Source of the DNA: Sphingomonadaceae bacterium
GTDB lineage: Bacteria; Pseudomonadota; Alphaproteobacteria; Sphingomonadales; Sphingomonadaceae
Assembly: GCA_016742125.1 (NCBI GenBank)
Contig: JACVCM010000066.1
Span: 1 to 17,547, forward strand
Reading direction: 5' to 3'
DNA length: 17,547 nucleotides
Shown: piece after piece, positions 13,644 to 17,547 of the stretch
Numbering within the stretch: the first letter of the stretch is position 1
Layout of the letters: each line of letters starts with the position of its first letter
The notes under the pieces: generated by a model
Databases searched by the model: none
What the model was told of the DNA's origin: nothing
Seen by the model: the letters and a program-made list of their open reading frames with translations, nothing else
Translations under genes and position numbers: made by a program

Positions 13644-14613
13644 GCCCATAACCCTTTAAATGCTCGTCCGCAATTATATCCACCGGTGCCGCCGAGAGGC
13701 GCTGACACTGCTCACGAAACGCTTGCCACTTGGCTGAACTTAATAGCGCTGCCACTTTAGTCGACGCAGTAATGACACGCGGTCCAAATCCCGACGACCG
13801 AGCCGCCTCACGTAACAGCCATAGCGCCTGCGTCTCATCCGAAAGCGCGGCAATATTCGTGCCGAACAATTGGTCCAGTACAGACGATCGTGGGCGTGCG
13901 CGAACGACCTGCATCAAACCGTAGCCGTTGATCGCACTGCGCTCAAACGGTCGTGCGTCTGACGCAGATGCCTCGTCAAACGCTTCGGCTACTTCGATCC
14001 GACCTGCCTTGGACTCGACAGAGACAAAATCGATCATGACCATGCCGCCGACCTGGTACAGCCTTAGTAGACGTGCAATTTCGGTTGCCGCCACGCGATT
14101 GATGGCGAGTGGATATCCAATCCCGTCAACATCAAATACAAGTCCTGCCTTGGTGCGCTGAAAGCTCACCATCACATCACCGATCCGCGATGCCCCGACC
14201 ATCGCGGCGTCAAGCGCATCGCCTACTGGCTTGGTCAACCACGTGTTGGCATTCATCGCCGCCAACCGACTGTGCCACAAAAGATCTTTGTCAGTTGGAA
14301 TTCCCGGCATAACATCGAGCAGGCGTGCCTCAGCAGGTTTGAACCTCCCCGGCTCCGCGATCGCCTCGCGCGTTACCTCGAAAGCAACGCCGGCGCCTTC
14401 CGCTGCGCCAACCTTGCCACGCACCAGCAACTCGGCGCCATCGTCGGCCATGATGTAAACACCGGATGGCGTTTTCCGGTCGACCCGGCCATTCCCACAT
14501 TCACCAAGGACCCTATGCAAGTCCCGTTGAATATGGATCTCGACAATGCGGCCGTCCTCGACCAATGCGGCGCGACGCTCGCCCGGCGCATCGTCGTCCC
14601 AGATTTCAGTCAA
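13621..14613 (-). CDS. Compact ribonuclease E/G family protein
   Basis: About 330 residues with the RNase E/G catalytic signature: GLVFDVDGIGYPLAINRVAA, then IARLLRLYQVGGMVMIDFVS. The aspartates in FDVDG and VMIDF match the two magnesium-binding aspartates (Asp303, Asp346 in E. coli RNase E). It is shorter than RNase G (489 residues); the RNA-binding S1 part looks reduced and there is no degradosome scaffold tail, a compact form I associate with this order. Start: TTG at 14613 (TEIWDDDAPGERRAALVEDG) overlaps the maf stop by 8 bases and removes an odd CCC-rich lead; ATG at 14652 is the alternative (343 residues). The likely role is 5' maturation of rRNA and tRNA and mRNA turnover. The zinc-link CPxC motif of RNase E was not found. 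Confidence 0.82.
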   Translation of the reverse strand: MTEIWDDDAPGERRAALVEDGRIVEIHIQRDLHRVLGECGNGRVDRKTPSGVYIMADDGAELLVRGKVGAAEGAGVAFEVTREAIAEPGRFKPAEARLLDVMPGIPTDKDLLWHSRLAAMNANTWLTKPVGDALDAAMVGASRIGDVMVSFQRTKAGLVFDVDGIGYPLAINRVAATEIARLLRLYQVGGMVMIDFVSVESKAGRIEVAEAFDEASASDARPFERSAINGYGLMQVVRARPRSSVLDQLFGTNIAALSDETQALWLLREAARSSGFGPRVITASTKVAALLSSAKWQAFREQCQRLSAAPVDIIADEHLKGYGHVHVAQS

Positions 14614-15187
14614 GCCGATAGCCAGAGGCCCGCAGCAGCAGGCGGGTTTCATATAATGGCAGGCCGATCACGCCAGAATGGCTGCCCGCCATCCAGTCGA
14701 CCAGTGCCTCCGCCCGTCCCTGAATGGCATAGCCGCCCGCTTTGCCAAGACCTTCGCCGCTATCGATATAACTTTGTATTTCCTCTGCCCCGAGCCGCTT
14801 GAAACGAACGATGCTGTCGCTAATGCGTGTACGCAAGCGACCCTCGGCATCGATAGTCGCGACTGCGCTCAGCACATGATGGCGCCGCCCGCTGAGCAAT
14901 TCGAGGAAGCCCCGCTGCATCTCCGCATCCGCCGCTTGCTGCAAGATACGTCGTCCGACTGCAACTGTGGTGTCACCGGCAACGACGATCTCGCCATTGC
15001 CGCGCTCAACCGCGCGCGCCTTTTCTTCCGCCATGCGGATCGCGTAAACGCGTGGCAATTCACCTCTTCGAGGGCTTTCGTCGATATCGGGTGATGCGAT
15101 GCGGTCGGGTACTACGCCGATTCTTGCCAACAAATCACGCCGACGCGGGCTTGATGATGCCAGTACGAGTGAGGGGTTCAGACCCAA
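14606..15187 (-). CDS. maf: Maf family nucleotide pyrophosphatase
   Basis: A 193-residue Maf/YhdE protein: LASSSPRRRDLL (9-20), DIDESP (34-39), the key aspartate in VAGDTTVAVG (69-78), and YAIQGRAEALVDWMAGSHSGVIGLPLYE near the C-terminus. These enzymes hydrolyse dTTP, UTP or modified nucleotides and help keep the pool clean. The start is TTG at 15187; the in-frame stop of infA lies just 15 bases upstream, so no other start exists except later, poorer ones. It is tightly packed between infA and the RNase gene. All family residues are present. The exact nucleotide preference is inferred. Confidence 0.93.
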   Translation of the reverse strand: MGLNPSLVLASSSPRRRDLLARIGVVPDRIASPDIDESPRRGELPRVYAIRMAEEKARAVERGNGEIVVAGDTTVAVGRRILQQAADAEMQRGFLELLSGRRHHVLSAVATIDAEGRLRTRISDSIVRFKRLGAEEIQSYIDSGEGLGKAGGYAIQGRAEALVDWMAGSHSGVIGLPLYETRLLLRASGYRLD

Positions 15188-15199
15188 GGTCTGCCGCCC

Positions 15200-15418
15200 T
15201 TATTTGAAGCGGTAGGTGATCCGGCCCTTGGTCAGATCATAGGGTGTTAGTTCGCACAGTACTTCGTCACCGACGAGCACGCGAATACGGTTCTTGCGCA
15301 TTTTTCCGGCTGTATGGCCAAGCACTTCATGACCATTTTCCAATTCGACGCGGAACATGGCGTTGGGCAACAATTCACGGATGATGCCCCGCATTTCCAG
15401 AAGTTCTTCTTTTGCCAT
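15200..15418 (-). CDS. infA: Translation initiation factor IF-1
   Basis: A 72-residue S1/OB-fold protein, MAKEELLEMRGIIRELLPNA onwards, ending LTPYDLTKGRITYRFK; full length and nearly invariant. IF-1 binds the 30S A site during initiation. The frame is open upstream to a possible start at 15586, but that extension has no family match; the ATG at 15418 with an AAGGGG Shine-Dalgarno is right. It heads the infA-maf-RNase-yacG unit, whose promoter should lie in 15419-15609, shared with the divergent receptor gene. Confidence 0.97.
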   Translation of the reverse strand: MAKEELLEMRGIIRELLPNAMFRVELENGHEVLGHTAGKMRKNRIRVLVGDEVLCELTPYDLTKGRITYRFK

Positions 15419-15609
15419 TCGGCCCCTTAGGTACAGATTGTCTTTGTGTTGCAGCGCCCTTAGCGGCTGGCGGACAAAAAGGAAAGGCCTACCGCGCAAA
15501 CCCTTGGGTCGGGACCTCCGTTGCGACAAAATGCTACAAAGTTCATATTTCATGCATCTTCCAGTTGGGTAAATGTGGGCCAACACATAAACAATAAAAG
15601 CTCTCCCCC

Positions 15610-17547
15610 ATGAAAATGCATTCGCTTACCGCATTGCTGCTGGCATCGACCGCCATTCCAGTTGCGGCACAGGATTCCCCGAACACCGAAGGCACGACCG
15701 CCGTAGCAGAGATAGTCGACGAAGCAGCCGACGAGCTCCCCGGCGACATTGTCGTGGTGGCGGAACGCATTCGAGGGGCGGTTAACACCGATGTTCCGCC
15801 GGTAGGAGAGCTAAACGAGGCCGACATTGCCGCAGTTGGCGCTGGGTCGGTCACTGATTTGCTGGCGGCTGTTGCCCCGCAAACCAACTCCGGCCGTGGG
15901 CGGGGCGGCGGACAGCCCGTAGTCCTGCTGAACGGTCAACGCATTTCAGGCTTTCGAGAACTGAGGGACTTGCCACCCGAAGCCATCCGGCAGGTTCAGA
16001 TTTTTCCGGAAGAAGTAGCGCTGAAATACGGTTTTCGACCCGACCAACGCGTAATCAATTTCATCCTGAAAGAGAATTTCGCGTCGTTTATCACCGAAGT
16101 GGAGATGGCACAGCCCGAAGACGGTGGATTTGCGACCAACGAAATCGAAGCCACACTTGTTGCCATCGGAGACAAGACCCGGCTCAGCATCGATGTCGAA
16201 GCCGAGCGCGCGACGCGGCTTACAGAGAATGAACGGTCGATCACCTCGGCAGACAGCTCGATCACCCCGGTTGACGGGGATGTCGGTCAGTTTCGAACGC
16301 TATTGCCAAAAACCGAGCGGCTGGAGGTAAATTCGACCTGGAGCCGCTCGATAGGCCCGCAAAGCACATTATCCATCAATGCCAACTATGCCCTGAATGG
16401 CAGTTCTTCGCTGCTCGGCTTACCGTCTGCAAGCTTCATTCTGCCCGGCAGCAGCCCCTTCTCCAGATCGGGGACCGATATCACAATCAATCGCTATTTT
16501 GACAGCCCGCGCCCACTGGAGCGCGAAAACGAAACGCACACATTCCAGACAGGCGGAACGCTTAACCATTTGCTCGGTGGCTGGCGCTGGACCGTGACAG
16601 GCAATTATTCCCGTATCGACAGCGAGACGAAAACGACCCGGAACGTCGATTTTGCAGACCTGCGAGCTGCAGTTCTGGCTGGAACGGTCGATCCATATCG
16701 AGCGGATTTTGGCGATAATCTGGTCTTCTTGGCCCCCGACCTGGCCAGCAGCTTGTCACAAACCATTGAGACGCGCAGCACTTTGGCGGGTTCGCCGTTC
16801 CGACTGCCCGCTGGCGAAGTACAAATGACCTTCGCGTCGGGCTTTGCGCGGCAGATGCAGGATAGCGAAACGTGGCGGTTGGGGTTGACCACCGATGTTT
16901 CGCTTCGCCGGAATATTTTCAACAACTCGGTAAATGCCGAATTACCTCTGACCGAAAGTGACTATGGTCTTGGCAAGGCCGTCGGTGCGTGGTCGATTAA
17001 CGGCAACATCGGCCTCAGCGATCTGTCCGACTTTGGCACTCTCCTGGAATATGGCGTGGGCGTGCGGTGGCAGCCCGTAAAGAACCTGACGTTCCAAGCC
17101 AATCTTATCGGCGATGAAAACGCGCCTGGCATTGCGCAGATTGGCAACCCGGTCATCGTTACGCCAAATGTCGCCTTTTTCGATTTCGCCACCGGGCAAA
17201 GCTCTTTCGTCGACATCATAAGTGGGGGGAACCCGGCGCTGGTCGCGGAAAAGCGACGTGATCTCAATCTCAACCTCAGCTGGAACCCGCCGTTTATCAA
17301 GGATCTAGGCGTCCAGTTAGCCTATTTCCGAAATAACAGTTCGAACACGACTGCCAATTTCCCCCTGTTGACGCCCGAGATCGAGGCCGCATTTCCCGGT
17401 CGCGTGGTGCGAGACGCAAGCGGACGCGTGGTCAGCGTTGACCAGCGACCCGTCAATTTCGCCAAGGAAGAATCGCAACGCATCCGCTGGGGCTTTAATG
17501 TCTCGGGCAGCATCGGCCCCGAACAGCAAGGCCGGGGCCCCTTTGGC
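15610..17547 (+). CDS. TonB-dependent receptor-like outer-membrane protein, N-terminal part
   Basis: The frame is open to the right edge (646 codons seen). Signal peptide MKMHSLTALLLASTAIPVAA with cleavage after residue 20, then a TonB-box-like DIVVVAER (46-53). The plug region is atypical: QPVVLLNGQRISGFRELRDL followed by PPEAIRQVQIFPEEVALKYG and RPDQRVINFILKENF replaces the usual LRGP-S-x-x-G-x-x-A-x-G-G-V-I-N block. Long beta-rich, aromatic-alternating segments follow, fitting a barrel. I recognise a sphingomonad-type plug-domain outer-membrane family of about 900 residues but not its substrate. No clear Shine-Dalgarno stands before 15610; the ATG at 15616 is a weaker alternative. It is divergent from infA, 191 bases away. 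Confidence 0.8.
   Translation, partial: MKMHSLTALLLASTAIPVAAQDSPNTEGTTAVAEIVDEAADELPGDIVVVAERIRGAVNTDVPPVGELNEADIAAVGAGSVTDLLAAVAPQTNSGRGRGGGQPVVLLNGQRISGFRELRDLPPEAIRQVQIFPEEVALKYGFRPDQRVINFILKENFASFITEVEMAQPEDGGFATNEIEATLVAIGDKTRLSIDVEAERATRLTENERSITSADSSITPVDGDVGQFRTLLPKTERLEVNSTWSRSIGPQSTLSINANYALNGSSSLLGLPSASFILPGSSPFSRSGTDITINRYFDSPRPLERENETHTFQTGGTLNHLLGGWRWTVTGNYSRIDSETKTTRNVDFADLRAAVLAGTVDPYRADFGDNLVFLAPDLASSLSQTIETRSTLAGSPFRLPAGEVQMTFASGFARQMQDSETWRLGLTTDVSLRRNIFNNSVNAELPLTESDYGLGKAVGAWSINGNIGLSDLSDFGTLLEYGVGVRWQPVKNLTFQANLIGDENAPGIAQIGNPVIVTPNVAFFDFATGQSSFVDIISGGNPALVAEKRRDLNLNLSWNPPFIKDLGVQLAYFRNNSSNTTANFPLLTPEIEAAFPGRVVRDASGRVVSVDQRPVNFAKEESQRIRWGFNVSGSIGPEQQGRGPFG

Noticed and set aside
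14272..14802. Plus-strand frame antisense to RNase E/G and maf
   Set aside because: Both minus-strand genes have strong family signatures; this frame has none.
15419..15586. N-terminal extension of IF-1 by 56 residues
   Set aside because: IF-1 is 72 residues almost everywhere, and a good Shine-Dalgarno precedes the ATG at 15418.

Overview
The window is high-GC DNA whose gene order and protein sequences fit an alphaproteobacterium of the order Sphingomonadales. Supporting signs are the blocks miaB-phoH-ybeY-corC and infA-maf-RNase E/G-yacG-tRNA-Phe, two large TonB-dependent receptors, and small palindromic repeats of a kind I associate with sphingomonad genomes. I assign the order from sequence reading alone, without a database search.

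Layout. (1) 1-898: the end of a glycine-oxidase-like FAD enzyme and the first 72 codons of phosphonoacetaldehyde hydrolase (PhnX), a fragment of an aminophosphonate-degradation operon. (2) At about 887-898 the PhnX frame passes without a stop into the last third of MiaB, giving a chimeric ORF (683-1474). Neither enzyme can be complete here, and an assembly or template-switch artefact is at least as likely as a real rearrangement. (3) 1475-4015: phoH, ybeY and a CBS-domain CorC-type protein, tightly packed and probably one operon for rRNA maturation, RNA stress and ion or envelope homeostasis. ybeY carries an in-frame palindromic repeat. (4) 4016-5887: an accessory stretch with a DUF5677-like gene of different codon use, a RelE-type toxin-antitoxin pair with a likely operator, and about 516 bp without a gene that holds a paired-hairpin repeat. 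(5) 5888-6556 (minus): a YiiM-like MOSC protein, then a second copy of the ybeY-type repeat in the divergent gap. (6) 6696-10064: GT4 glycosyltransferase, rarA and an RNase H-fold (DUF429-like) protein, each overlapping the next, followed by tRNA-Thr(UGU). (7) 10162-13315: a regulatory gap with a dyad, a TonB-dependent receptor and a hairpin terminator between convergent units. (8) 13316-15418 (minus): infA, maf, RNase E/G, yacG and tRNA-Phe(GAA), a translation, RNA-processing and housekeeping cluster. (9) 15610-end: a second TonB-receptor-like protein, divergent from infA and cut by the window edge.

I found no CRISPR array, complete transposase or phage gene. The points most worth checking are the PhnX-MiaB junction, the repeat inserted in ybeY (with a second copy 3.8 kb away), the tandem hairpins with complementary loops at 5592-5637, and the RNase H-like protein translationally coupled to RarA.
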